A stretch of 34,194 bases of DNA, from NCBI GenBank assembly GCA_945622055.1, contig CALZBV010000002.1, forward strand, positions 1-34,194, read 5' to 3'. Shown here in pieces: positions 7,445 through 15,609 of the stretch. The translations under genes and the position numbers were made by a program. The notes beneath the pieces were generated by a model. That model searched no databases and had not been told where the DNA came from. It was given only the letters and a program-made list of their open reading frames with translations. Source of the DNA: an uncultured Clostridia bacterium. GTDB lineage: Bacteria; Bacillota; Clostridia; Lachnospirales; Lachnospiraceae. Within the stretch, counting starts at the first letter, position 1, and each line of letters begins with the position of its first letter.

Positions 7445-9928
7445 ATGGCAAGGATAAAAAAGGATTTACCGGGAAAAAGAACGGAAAAGGGTTTACCGGG
7501 AAAAAGAAAGTGCAGAACGGCGAAGGCTGTACTTTTGGCAGGAATATTTGGTCTGGGACTGATGCTTTTAGCAGCTTTGCAGCCGGTGACATATGGAATG
7601 GCGGCGGAGGAGACAGAGGACCGGAGCGCGGCTGAGAAGGTGTTTGTACCGAGTACAGTGGAAGGACCGGTATTTGCTCAGGAGGCAGGTTTTTATAATA
7701 CTGCATTTACGCTGACAATATCGGCCCCGGCCGGAAGCAGGGTGTATTATACACTGGATGGCTCCCTTCCTGTTGTGGGCGGCGCTGCGACGAAGGAATA
7801 TTCCGATGGAATCGGGATTCATTCCTACACGGACAAGATTCCGTTCCGCGCAACAGTGGTTCGTGCGATTGCGGTAAACGCAGCGGGTGAGTGCAGTGAT
7901 GTGGTAACGAATACGTATTTTGTTGCCCGTGGCATGGAAAAACGTTTTAAAACTGCGGTAATTTCAATTTCTGCACCGGAGGAGGCATTTTATGACGTCG
8001 AAACGGGAATCCTTACCAATGCGGAAGAAAGTGGCAGAGAGTGGGAACGTGAGGCGCATTTTGAATATTTTACGGCGGAAGGGAAGCAGGAAATTTCCAT
8101 GAACGTTGGTGTGCGTGTACATGGTGCATATTCCAGACGTTTTGCAATCAAATCACTCCGACTCTATGCAAGAGATGAATATGACACGCAGAAAAATTTC
8201 AAGTATGATTTCTTTTCCGACAGTATCATACCGGCAGTTGAAATGAACGGAAAGGAAAAGACGATTAAGAAGTTCAAACGTCTGATTCTTCGGACCGGAG
8301 GAAACGAAGGCGATGCCTGGGAGACGACCTTTTTCCGTGATGCACTGGTGCAGTCCCTCATGACCGGAACGTCTCTGGATTTGCAGGGCTACACGCCGAC
8401 GATTACCTTCCTGAACGGGAAGTTCTACGGCATTTTGAATATCCGCGAACGTATGGATGACCGTTATCTGAGCTCTCATTACAACTGCTCTGAGGAGGAC
8501 GTTGTTATCTATGACTTCCAGTATACGAAGGATTCCGACGGAAAGGTGATTTTACCGAAATCCGGAGAAGCCTTTGAAACGGTAATCTATGAAGGACCGG
8601 AAGAACAGCTTTCTTATTTTCAGAAGGCATACAGCTTTGTCACGGGAAATGATATGAGTGTTGCGGAGAATTACCGCAAGGCGCAGAGCTACTTTGATAT
8701 TGATAATTTTATTGATTATCTTTGTGTGGAGCTGTACAGTGGCAATACGGACTGGCCGCACAATAACTGCCGTGCATGGAGATACTTTGGCGAAGCATCG
8801 GAGGAGTATGGTCTGGACGGGAAAATCCGCTGGCTGCTGTTTGACACGGATTTTGGATTTGGTCTTTACGGACATCAGGCGGATGAGGATACGCTGGCAC
8901 CGATGCTTTCCGACAAGTATTCGGTACAGCCGTACCGGGATGTGCTGACGCGATTGCTTCGGAGCTTTATGAAGAATGCTTCGTTTCAGGAAAAGTTTGT
9001 TTCCCGTTATGTGGACCTTTTGAACAGTCGTTTCAGCCCGGAAGAGATTCTTGACAAAATAGATGCGCTGGAGAAGGTGTATGAGCCGCTGGTACAGGAG
9101 CAGTATTCCCAGTATGGTCAGAAGGGGAATTATGCGGACAATGTGGAGCAGGTAAGGGCGTTTGCAAGAACGAGAAACCGTGAGCTTTTGCTGAAGCTGT
9201 CGAAGCAGTTCTCGCTTGGCGGAAGATACACAATCTCCGTAAAATGCAGCGAAGCACTTCACGGAACGATTCTTTTGAATACGGCTGAAATATCGGAGGA
9301 ATGCCTGGAAAACGGGGTCTGGTCCGGAACATATTTTAAAAATCTTCCGATGACGGTGACTGCGGTAGCCGCAGAGGGCTATGCATTTGATTACTGGGAA
9401 GGCGCTTCGGTCGCAAAGGGTGTGAATACGATTACCTTCGCAGCCGGAGAAATCGGTACAAACATGACCTTGATTCCGCATTTTGTTAAGACTGCAGGTG
9501 ACACTGCGGAGGGCGGAAAGCAGCCGGAGGACGGAAAGAATCCGGAGGACGGAAAGCAGCCGGAGGGCGGAAAGCAGCCGGAAGGCGGAAAGAATCCGGA
9601 GGACGGAAAGCAGCCGGAGGACGGAAAGAATCCGGAGGGCGGAAAGAATCCGGAGGACGGAAAGAATCCGGAGGACGGAAAAAAACCGGACGGAGAGAAG
9701 GAGCCGGGCACAGCGGATGCCCCGGATAAAACTGCGCCGGAGCAGACTCCGTCGGATAAGACCGGTTCTGATGCAGCAGAGAATGGACAGGATGCATCGG
9801 CACCGGTGATTGAGATTCGTGAAGAAGAGAACACCACGCAGCGTTTTCCGATAGGTGCGGTGCTTATTGCAGTTGTTTTAATACTGGGTGGTGGACTTGC
9901 AGCAGTTTTACTTGGGAAAAAGAAATAA
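7445..9928 (+). CDS. Membrane-anchored CotH-kinase family surface protein
   Basis: An 827-residue exported protein. In order: a basic n-region (residues 1-27) with a duplicated LPGKR unit; a signal/membrane segment (28-50); a chitobiase-type Ig-like domain with YYTLDGSLP (about 85-160); a CotH kinase domain (about 165-530) with VRVHGAYSRRFAIKSLRL, LRTGGNEGD, TDWPHNNCRAWR and the likely metal-binding LLFDTDFGFGLYG (464-476); a bacterial-repeat domain (about 594-682); ten hexapeptides GK[QNK]P[ED][DG] (691-750); an acidic linker; and a C-terminal helix (803-823) ending KKK. CotH proteins phosphorylate spore-coat proteins, and related ones occur on vegetative cells and with cellulosomes; the substrate here is unknown. 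The start was placed at 7445 because the frame upstream overlaps prfC. Confidence 0.88.
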   Translation: MARIKKDLPGKRTEKGLPGKRKCRTAKAVLLAGIFGLGLMLLAALQPVTYGMAAEETEDRSAAEKVFVPSTVEGPVFAQEAGFYNTAFTLTISAPAGSRVYYTLDGSLPVVGGAATKEYSDGIGIHSYTDKIPFRATVVRAIAVNAAGECSDVVTNTYFVARGMEKRFKTAVISISAPEEAFYDVETGILTNAEESGREWEREAHFEYFTAEGKQEISMNVGVRVHGAYSRRFAIKSLRLYARDEYDTQKNFKYDFFSDSIIPAVEMNGKEKTIKKFKRLILRTGGNEGDAWETTFFRDALVQSLMTGTSLDLQGYTPTITFLNGKFYGILNIRERMDDRYLSSHYNCSEEDVVIYDFQYTKDSDGKVILPKSGEAFETVIYEGPEEQLSYFQKAYSFVTGNDMSVAENYRKAQSYFDIDNFIDYLCVELYSGNTDWPHNNCRAWRYFGEASEEYGLDGKIRWLLFDTDFGFGLYGHQADEDTLAPMLSDKYSVQPYRDVLTRLLRSFMKNASFQEKFVSRYVDLLNSRFSPEEILDKIDALEKVYEPLVQEQYSQYGQKGNYADNVEQVRAFARTRNRELLLKLSKQFSLGGRYTISVKCSEALHGTILLNTAEISEECLENGVWSGTYFKNLPMTVTAVAAEGYAFDYWEGASVAKGVNTITFAAGEIGTNMTLIPHFVKTAGDTAEGGKQPEDGKNPEDGKQPEGGKQPEGGKNPEDGKQPEDGKNPEGGKNPEDGKNPEDGKKPDGEKEPGTADAPDKTAPEQTPSDKTGSDAAENGQDASAPVIEIREEENTTQRFPIGAVLIAVVLILGGGLAAVLLGKKK
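9515..9694 (+). repeat. 18-bp tandem repeat array encoding a hexapeptide stalk (10 copies)
   Basis: Ten in-frame 18-base units encode GKQPED, GKNPED, GKQPEG and close variants. Variation is almost limited to Q/N and D/G codons. The array lies between the last extracellular domain and the C-terminal membrane helix, which suggests a flexible wall-spanning stalk. Such arrays commonly change length by slippage. Confidence 0.9.
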
Positions 9929-9942
9929 TTTTTGAAAAGAAT

Positions 9943-9970
9943 GGAACCGGGTGGCGCTTTTCGTCGTCTA
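9943..9970 (+). promoter_or_regulatory. ECF-sigma-type promoter before the sigma factor gene
   Basis: GGAACC (9943-9948) and CGTCTA (9965-9970) are separated by 16 bases. This fits the GAAC / CGTC pattern recognised by many extracytoplasmic-function sigma factors and is unlike the SigA promoters elsewhere in the window. It ends 20 bases before the sigma start codon, which suggests that the sigma factor activates its own operon. Confidence 0.65.
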
Positions 9971-9990
9971 GTAGTTGTAAGAGGTAAATT

Positions 9991-10560
9991 ATGAGAGTGA
10001 AAGAACCGGAATGTAAGGAATGCCGGATTTGTGACAATGGTGTGGTTTATACACTGGAGACGCTGATGCGGCAGTTCGGAAATGATGTGCTTCGCCTGGC
10101 ATATTCCTATGTGAAGGACCGGGATACGGCGGAGGACATGTTTCAGGAGGTTTTTATCAAGGTGAATGCGAAGGCAGGGGAATTCCGGGGGGAGTGTTCG
10201 GTACGAACCTGGCTGCTGCGTATCACTGCCAATACCTGTAAGGATTATCTGAAAAGCGCATACCGGCAGCGTGTTACGCTGATGGGCGAGGAAGAAGAAA
10301 GAACGCTCGCGGCGAAGGACACAATTGAGGAAATTGAAAAGAAAGAGGATGCGAAACGGATTCGTGAAACCCTTTATCTGTTGCCTGAAAAATACCGGGA
10401 GGTTCTGGTCGGATTGTACTTTGAGGAACGTTCCATTGCCGAGACGGCAGCGCTTCTTGGTATCAGTGAAGGTACGGTAAAAAGCAGACTTGCAAGGGCA
10501 AGGGAACGGTTTAAAAAGCTTTTGGAGGAACAACAGAAAGGAGGTGCCGGCCGTGGATGA
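9991..10560 (+). CDS. ECF-type RNA polymerase sigma factor
   Basis: A 189-residue sigma-70 family protein lacking regions 1 and 3, as in ECF sigmas. Region 2 spans about residues 25-92 (DVLRLAYSYVKDRDTAEDMF, EVFIKVN, RTWLLRITANTCKDYLK); region 4 spans about 128-182 (LPEKYREVLVGLYFEE, then the helix-turn-helix SIAETAALLGISEGTVKSRL). The N-terminal 20 residues contain three cysteines (CKECRIC), an unusual extension. AGAGG precedes the ATG. Its 3' end overlaps the start of the next gene by 8 bases, a typical sigma/anti-sigma arrangement implying translational coupling. The signal it responds to is not visible. Confidence 0.93.
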   Translation: MRVKEPECKECRICDNGVVYTLETLMRQFGNDVLRLAYSYVKDRDTAEDMFQEVFIKVNAKAGEFRGECSVRTWLLRITANTCKDYLKSAYRQRVTLMGEEEERTLAAKDTIEEIEKKEDAKRIRETLYLLPEKYREVLVGLYFEERSIAETAALLGISEGTVKSRLARARERFKKLLEEQQKGGAGRG

Positions 10561-11362
10561 ACAAGGTCATGTGGAGGATGAACAACTGTATGCTTTACTT
10601 GATACTGCTTTTTCGGAGGATGCCCTGACGGTAAGTGAGGAGCTGATTCAAAAAACGTTACAGCGTGTGAAAGAGGAGAAGCTTAAGACTCCGGCCGGAA
10701 GAACGGTTTCGCTTAAAAAGTGGCTCTCCTATGGAGGAATGGCAGCGGCAGCAGTTGCCGTGCTTGTACTTGGAGGCAACACGCTTGGTAAAAAAACATC
10801 AGGTGCTTCGGATATGCTGCAGAAGGGCGAGGTGCGCATGCGCTCAGAAGAGCCGGTTCACAATGGAGATAATACACCTAATGCCGGGTACTTCGCCGAG
10901 GAATACGTGACAGACAATGCTGTGAAGCCGGAGGGAAACGCTACCTGGGAACATGGTAGTGACGGAATCGGAGGTCACGATTTGAAAGCGGCAGCGCAGG
11001 AGCTTTTGGAGTCCTGGCAGGCTGAGTATGAACGGCTGGAGACGGCATATGAATTGTCGGAGGCTGTATGCAGTGTGCTTTCAATGGCCGGCTATCACCC
11101 GCTGAACCAAAAAGCATCGGTATGGAAAAAATGCGGGAGCGCGGTGCAAACAGAGATAGACTGGAATGAGGAGCTTTCCGACTATTTTGAGGAGAAGGGG
11201 ACGGCTGCCCTGAAAACAGAGGAACGTCTGGAAACGATGTTTCCGGATGAGACACATTTTCTGCTTTCAACGAAGACGGGAGCCGAAGAGATGCTTCTGC
11301 TGGAAACCGACCAGGGAAGAATCTGGGTGTTATTTGACGAAGGAATTTTGATTCTGAAATAA
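10553..11362 (+). CDS. Probable membrane-bound anti-sigma factor
   Basis: A 269-residue protein starting at GTG 10553; AAAGGAGG lies 8 bases upstream and the start overlaps the sigma gene by 8 bases. A short acidic cytoplasmic part (residues 1-50) is followed by one transmembrane helix (about 57-78, KWLSYGGMAAAAVAVLVLGG) and an extracytoplasmic region of about 190 residues without a recognised domain. The zinc-binding HxxxCxxC motif of common anti-sigma factors is absent. The role as anti-sigma rests on position and topology, not on a matched family; a co-transcribed membrane effector is the alternative. A terminator follows directly. Confidence 0.65.
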   Translation: MDEQGHVEDEQLYALLDTAFSEDALTVSEELIQKTLQRVKEEKLKTPAGRTVSLKKWLSYGGMAAAAVAVLVLGGNTLGKKTSGASDMLQKGEVRMRSEEPVHNGDNTPNAGYFAEEYVTDNAVKPEGNATWEHGSDGIGGHDLKAAAQELLESWQAEYERLETAYELSEAVCSVLSMAGYHPLNQKASVWKKCGSAVQTEIDWNEELSDYFEEKGTAALKTEERLETMFPDETHFLLSTKTGAEEMLLLETDQGRIWVLFDEGILILK

Positions 11363-11366
11363 AAAA

Positions 11367-11417
11367 GGGCTTTACTGACCGTGCGTGAAGCAAAGCTGCA
11401 CGGCAGTAAAGCCTTTT
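11367..11417. terminator. Bidirectional terminator between convergent genes
   Basis: GGGCTTTACTG-ACC-GTGC pairs with GCAC-GG-CAGTAAAGCC, with A-rich and T-rich flanks on opposite sides. It serves the anti-sigma gene from the left and the small acidic protein gene from the right. Confidence 0.85.
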
Positions 11418-11429
11418 GTCTGCTGAAAA

Positions 11430-11756
11430 CTATTCAGCATCAACAGTCTCTCCCGATTCTGCGAAAGCCGGTTCTTCTGTGGAAGTATCTCCGGACTCTT
11501 CTGTGGAAGTATCTCCGGACTCTTCTGCGGAAGCATCGACCGTCTCTTCTTCGGTTTCTTCTTCGGTCTCATCGTTGGTGATATTGATGGAAACATACTC
11601 GCGGGAAGCGGATGGGTCGTCCTCATCTGCAAAGCTGTCGTCAAAATCAAAATCATCGGCTTCATTAGCAAAGAATTTTTTATAAACGAGAAATGCACCG
11701 CCTGCTACTGCTGCAAAGGAAGCTACTGTAGCAAAAAATTTAAAAATCTTCTTCAT
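11430..11756 (-). CDS. Small acidic membrane-anchored protein of unknown function
   Basis: A 108-residue protein starting MKKIFKFFATVASFAAVAGG. Residues 4-25 form one hydrophobic helix ending in VYKKFF. The rest is strongly acidic (ADDFDFDDSFADEDD, then many Glu, Ser and Thr) with a repeated ESGDTSTE unit near the end. No domain was recognised. The N-terminus could be an anchor or an uncleaved signal. Start selection rests on AAAGGAG about 10 bases upstream; a longer frame reaching 11807 begins beyond that site and lacks one. A TATAAT (minus strand, 11801-11796) lies 40 bases upstream. It is convergent with the sigma/anti-sigma operon and divergent from the chemoreceptor. Confidence 0.75.
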   Translation of the reverse strand: MKKIFKFFATVASFAAVAGGAFLVYKKFFANEADDFDFDDSFADEDDPSASREYVSINITNDETEEETEEETVDASAEESGDTSTEESGDTSTEEPAFAESGETVDAE

Positions 11757-11894
11757 GAGGGAAAACTCCTTTCTATTCTTCATGGTTCTGACTCTATTAT
11801 ATGGCATTTGGTGTAAAAAGAAAAGAAGAAAATAATTTTTTTATGATTTTTATGTTTTTCACATCTTTTGGAAAAAATAATAAGGAAAGACAGC

Positions 11895-11950
11895 GCTGAA
11901 GTGGGAAAACATTTCACTTCAGCAAGGAAGGACAGTGGAAACTGTTTCCA
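11895..11950. promoter_or_regulatory. Two inverted repeats upstream of the chemoreceptor promoter
   Basis: GCTGAAGTG-N11-CACTTCAGC (11895-11923) and TGGAAAC-T-GTTTCCA (11936-11950) stand side by side, the second ending 8 bases before the -35 box. They could be operators or an RNA hairpin; no protein can be assigned. Apart from these and the two promoters, the 305-base gap 11757-12061 holds nothing recognised. Confidence 0.55.
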
Positions 11951-11958
11951 TGTTTTAC

Positions 11959-11987
11959 TTGAAATCATCCGAAAAAAATGATATAAT
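11959..11987 (+). promoter_or_regulatory. SigA promoter of the chemoreceptor gene
   Basis: TTGAAA (11959-11964) and TATAAT (11982-11987) are separated by 17 bases. Confidence 0.75.
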
Positions 11988-12061
11988 TTTGATAAGGGAG
12001 GATGTGTAAATTTTATCAAAAGAAAAAGATTGCTTCAAGGCAGCAAGGAGGTTTGCGCACC

Positions 12062-14317
12062 ATGAAACAGGCTACGAATTTGTTAAAATTTTTCAACAAG
12101 GAAACATCAGAGGACGAAACAAAAAAAACAGAGGATTTAAAAAGAAAAACATCAGGGAAAAGTAATGAACCGGTGGCTTTTAAGGATAAAATGAGAGCGA
12201 TGAAACCGAAAAAAGAAAAGAAGCCGGAAAAGAGAATGGAAAAGAAGCCGGAAAAGAGAACGGTGATTCCTGCAAAGAAGAAAAAGATGAGGAGCATACG
12301 TACGCAGCTGATTGGAATGTATTGCGTACCGATTGCCTTTATTCTGATTCTTGGACTGATTTGTACCTCCACAGCAGCACGGTCGCTTCAGAAGAATTAT
12401 GAACAGGCGGCAAGCTCTACGATTCTGGCAAGAGCGGATCAGTTTTCCCTGATTTTCTCTACGGTAGAGTCAAAGATGTCCCAGCTGAACTCAAACAGTA
12501 ACATATCCCTGTATTACGGAGGGGCACTTACGGAGAAAAGCAAGTCTGAGACAGAGGCGAAAAAAGCCATTCAGGCGGAGATAGGAACGCTTGGCGGAGA
12601 ACGGGAGCAGATGATTGGAAATATTGCGGTTCTTGCGGATTACGGTGTTTCCTATGCCTCTGACGGAACGTTTCAAAATACCGGGCTTGCAACGAGGTTC
12701 GCACAGAGCGAGGAGGGAAAGGCATTTCTTTCCGGCGGAAAGGAATTTGACTGGACCTCTTACCATAATTTTGTTGATTCTGAGCTCGGCCTTCGCTCAG
12801 AGGATTATTTCATGGCGGTAACGACCGTGATGAAAAATGCACTTGGAAAAGAAATTGGATACATTTCCGCGGATATCCGTATGGATATGATTACGCAGAC
12901 ACTTTCCACGATTGAGCTTGCAGAGGGAAGTATTTTTTGTGTGACTGCAGTGGACGGAAGCGAAGCCGGTGTGAACGGAAGAAATACCGAATCGGTATTT
13001 TCAGCAAAAGAAACCTACCGGAAGGCAATAAATACAGGTGCTTTGGCCAAGGACTATGAAAAGATTGACGGAAAGAACTATCTGATTATCTGTTCTCCGA
13101 TTGGCGAAACCGGTGTAATGCTCTGCGGTGCGATTCCGAAGAATGAGATTATCGCAAGTGCAAATTCGATTCGTATGCTTACGGTTATCATGATAGCGAT
13201 TTCCGTGATATGCTCCGTTGCACTTGGTATGTATGTTGCCGGCGCTTATGCAAAGGCAATGAAGCGTACCATGGTTGGACTGGATCGTATGGCAAGAGGT
13301 GATTTGTCTGCGAAGCTTCGTACCGGAAGAAAGGACGAATTCGGGGCTTTGGTAGCCTGTGCGAATAAGTCGGTAGTGAACATGAAGGGCATGGTGGAAA
13401 AGACCTCGGCAGTAGCAGACAGTGTCGGAAGCTCTGCACTGGATGTGGAAGACACCTCCACAAAGCTTCTAAAGGCGACACAGAACATAACGAGCTCCAT
13501 CTCCGAGATTCGAAACGGTATTGTCCAGCAGGCAGAGGATTCGGAGCGCTGCCTTATTCAGAGTGAAGAGCTCAGCAGCCGGATCAATGAAGTAAAAGAG
13601 GATGCCGATGCCATCGATGAGCTTGCAAAGAATGCAAAGACCGCCGTGGAAAAAGGTATGGATGCTATCGGTATTCTGGAAAAGAAGGGCGAGGAGACGA
13701 GCGCAATTACCAGACGAATTACGGTTGATATGGACGCACTGGTAAAGGAGTCCCATTCGATTGGAAAGATTACCGGTGTTATCAATGATATTGCAGAACA
13801 GACGAACCTCCTGTCGTTAAATGCTTCCATTGAGGCAGCACGTGCAGGTGAGGCAGGGCGTGGGTTCGCAGTTGTTGCAGACGAGATTCGCCGGCTGGCA
13901 GAGCAGTCCGTGGAGGCGGCAGGTGAGATTGCCAAGATTGTAGACGGAATCAAAAAGCAGACCGAGGGAACCGTGCAGACGGTGGAGCAGGCAGAAAGCA
14001 TTGTAGCCTCCCAGAGTGTTGCGCTGAATCATACGATTGCTTTGTTCAGGAATATTGATGACAATGTAGAGGAAATGACGGAGCGTCTGGAGCACATCTC
14101 CGAAGGTGTTGACCGGATTGGGCAGGCACAGACGGTTACGGTAGATGCAATCAGCAGCATTTCGGCGATTTCCGAACAGACCTCTGCTGCGTCTGAGGAG
14201 GTACAGAATATGGTTGACCTTCAGCTGACGGCGGTGGAGAATCTGACCGGTGCATCTTCAGTACTGAACGAAAAGGCAAAAGAGCTTCAGGATGTACTGA
14301 GTGCATTCCGCATATAA
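12062..14317 (+). CDS. Methyl-accepting chemotaxis protein
   Basis: A 751-residue receptor that should sense an external signal and control CheA. The start at 12062 follows AAGGAGG at 10 bases; an in-frame ATG at 12002 abuts its GGAGG and is unlikely. Domains in order: a highly basic cytoplasmic N-terminus (1-80) with a duplicated KKPEKR segment; TM1 (about 83-106); an extracellular sensor of about 260 residues, probably Cache-like; TM2 (about 371-397); HAMP (about 398-445); and the signalling domain with the conserved tip NDIAEQTNLLSLNASIEAAR (575-594), AGEAGRGFAVVADEIRRLAE beyond it. No CheR-docking pentapeptide is seen at the C-terminus. The 80-residue basic extension before TM1 is unusual for the family. 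A terminator follows. Confidence 0.93.
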   Translation: MKQATNLLKFFNKETSEDETKKTEDLKRKTSGKSNEPVAFKDKMRAMKPKKEKKPEKRMEKKPEKRTVIPAKKKKMRSIRTQLIGMYCVPIAFILILGLICTSTAARSLQKNYEQAASSTILARADQFSLIFSTVESKMSQLNSNSNISLYYGGALTEKSKSETEAKKAIQAEIGTLGGEREQMIGNIAVLADYGVSYASDGTFQNTGLATRFAQSEEGKAFLSGGKEFDWTSYHNFVDSELGLRSEDYFMAVTTVMKNALGKEIGYISADIRMDMITQTLSTIELAEGSIFCVTAVDGSEAGVNGRNTESVFSAKETYRKAINTGALAKDYEKIDGKNYLIICSPIGETGVMLCGAIPKNEIIASANSIRMLTVIMIAISVICSVALGMYVAGAYAKAMKRTMVGLDRMARGDLSAKLRTGRKDEFGALVACANKSVVNMKGMVEKTSAVADSVGSSALDVEDTSTKLLKATQNITSSISEIRNGIVQQAEDSERCLIQSEELSSRINEVKEDADAIDELAKNAKTAVEKGMDAIGILEKKGEETSAITRRITVDMDALVKESHSIGKITGVINDIAEQTNLLSLNASIEAARAGEAGRGFAVVADEIRRLAEQSVEAAGEIAKIVDGIKKQTEGTVQTVEQAESIVASQSVALNHTIALFRNIDDNVEEMTERLEHISEGVDRIGQAQTVTVDAISSISAISEQTSAASEEVQNMVDLQLTAVENLTGASSVLNEKAKELQDVLSAFRI

Positions 14318-14368
14318 GAATATACAGTGCCCCGAATCTTACGTAAGCTTTGGGGCATTCTGTTTTTG
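14318..14368 (+). terminator. Terminator after the chemoreceptor
   Basis: AGTGCCCC pairs with GGGGCATT across an AT-rich loop and is followed by TGTTTTT. It ends about 10 bases before the next start codon, so it may also act as part of that gene's leader. Confidence 0.7.
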
Positions 14369-14378
14369 GGAGGAAAGG

Positions 14379-15596
14379 ATGAAGAAATTGAGTAAAGGGG
14401 TGCTCCTCGGAGTTGTGCTTTCAGCGGCCTGTCTGGTGGGCTGTGGGGATAAAAAAGAACCTGGGCAGGAGGAGCTGACCATAACACCGGGAACGGTAAC
14501 GGAGATGCCTTCGGGAACGGGGGAGGCAGTGATTAGCCATAACGGAGCGGAAGCAGAGATGTTATCGAAGCTTGTATCGGAAGGAAAGCTGTGGCAGTTG
14601 TCCGGTCGTCTTCCGAAGGCGGAAGCAGTTTATCAGGCCAGTGAAGTGAATGGGCAGTATTCGGAAAGTGTCTGCATGGCAGCGGTAGCCGATGACGGGA
14701 TAACCGGCGCGCTGTTTTCGGAAGGATTGTTTGCACTAGCCTCTGACGGCAGCATTGTACCGAATATTGCAAAAGGGTATTCGGTAAATGCGGATGCAAC
14801 GATATATACAATTTTGCTTCGGGAGGGGCTGCGATGGTCAGACGGAGTACCGTTTACCGCAGACGACTGCCTGTTTTATTACAACAGTCTGTGTGTATCG
14901 GAGGTGACGGGAGAGAGCATTCCTTCGTGTTTTTTGGTTGGGCCGAAGCGGGCCACGTTTGAAAAAGTTAACGATTACTGTTTTACGGTTACATTTTCAT
15001 CAGCAAAGCCGTCCTTTCTCAGAGAAATGACTGAAGCGGGTGGTGTCTGCTTTGCACCGGAGCATTTTTATGTGAACCTGCTCCCGGAGTATATGGGAGA
15101 AGATGCTGCACTTTCCAAGGCAAAGGATATGGGCTATGCGAGTGTGAAGGAGGTACTTCGTGCAACGCTGCTTTGCCCGTGTAATTTTGCCGGACTTCCG
15201 ACCCTGAATGCTTTTTTGCTTTCGACCGAGGAAGGAAAGAATAATGTAAATGGCGCATATTATGAATTTGTGCGTAATCCGTATTACTGGAAGGTAGATG
15301 CTGTCGGACGCCAGCTTCCGTATCTGGACCGTATGGAATTCACGAGAGTGTCCGGAGAGAAGCAGCGTCTGCTGCTCACTACAGAGGGCTATCTGGCGGT
15401 AAGCAGGATAACAGCGGAGGAACTTTCGGAGGCACAGGCCTCGGCAGAGCGGGGGGGCTATCACATTGTTACCTGGTCTGAGGGCAGTCGTTTTGCCGTA
15501 TGCAACAGGCTGATGAATTTTCCGGAGGGTGCTCCTGCGGAAGAGAAGAGCCGTGGTATAGGTGCTGCACATGCAGAGTACTGGTATATGAAATAG
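14379..15596 (+). CDS. Truncated peptide-binding (SBP_bac_5 type) lipoprotein
   Basis: A 405-residue protein with a lipoprotein signal (MKKLSKGVLLGVVLSAACLV, then GC; lipobox Cys at residue 22) and GGAGG before the start. The middle matches family 5 solute-binding proteins: TALFSEGLF-like segment, PNIAKGYSVNADATIYTILL, REGLRWSDGVPFTADDCLFY and the YYWKVDAVGRQLPYLDRMEF segment. Such proteins usually have 520-650 residues; here the chain stops after the first lobe, where the second ligand-binding lobe should begin. No permease or ATPase gene is adjacent. It may be a degraded binding protein or one adapted to another role, such as supporting a receptor; the frame itself is intact over its length. 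It is followed after 13 bases by the MgtC-like gene. Confidence 0.75.
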   Translation: MKKLSKGVLLGVVLSAACLVGCGDKKEPGQEELTITPGTVTEMPSGTGEAVISHNGAEAEMLSKLVSEGKLWQLSGRLPKAEAVYQASEVNGQYSESVCMAAVADDGITGALFSEGLFALASDGSIVPNIAKGYSVNADATIYTILLREGLRWSDGVPFTADDCLFYYNSLCVSEVTGESIPSCFLVGPKRATFEKVNDYCFTVTFSSAKPSFLREMTEAGGVCFAPEHFYVNLLPEYMGEDAALSKAKDMGYASVKEVLRATLLCPCNFAGLPTLNAFLLSTEEGKNNVNGAYYEFVRNPYYWKVDAVGRQLPYLDRMEFTRVSGEKQRLLLTTEGYLAVSRITAEELSEAQASAERGGYHIVTWSEGSRFAVCNRLMNFPEGAPAEEKSRGIGAAHAEYWYMK

Positions 15597-15609
15597 GGAG
15601 GGAATGCCT

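Noticed and set aside
8552..9481. Minus-strand frame of 309 codons opposite the CotH-type gene
   Set aside because: No recognisable domain, Arg/Ile-rich shadow composition, no start signal.
9391..10533. Long minus-strand frame (380 codons) opposite the CotH stalk and sigma gene
   Set aside because: Low-complexity proline-serine repeats mirror the stalk on the other strand; no ribosome binding site or family match, and two well-supported genes lie opposite.
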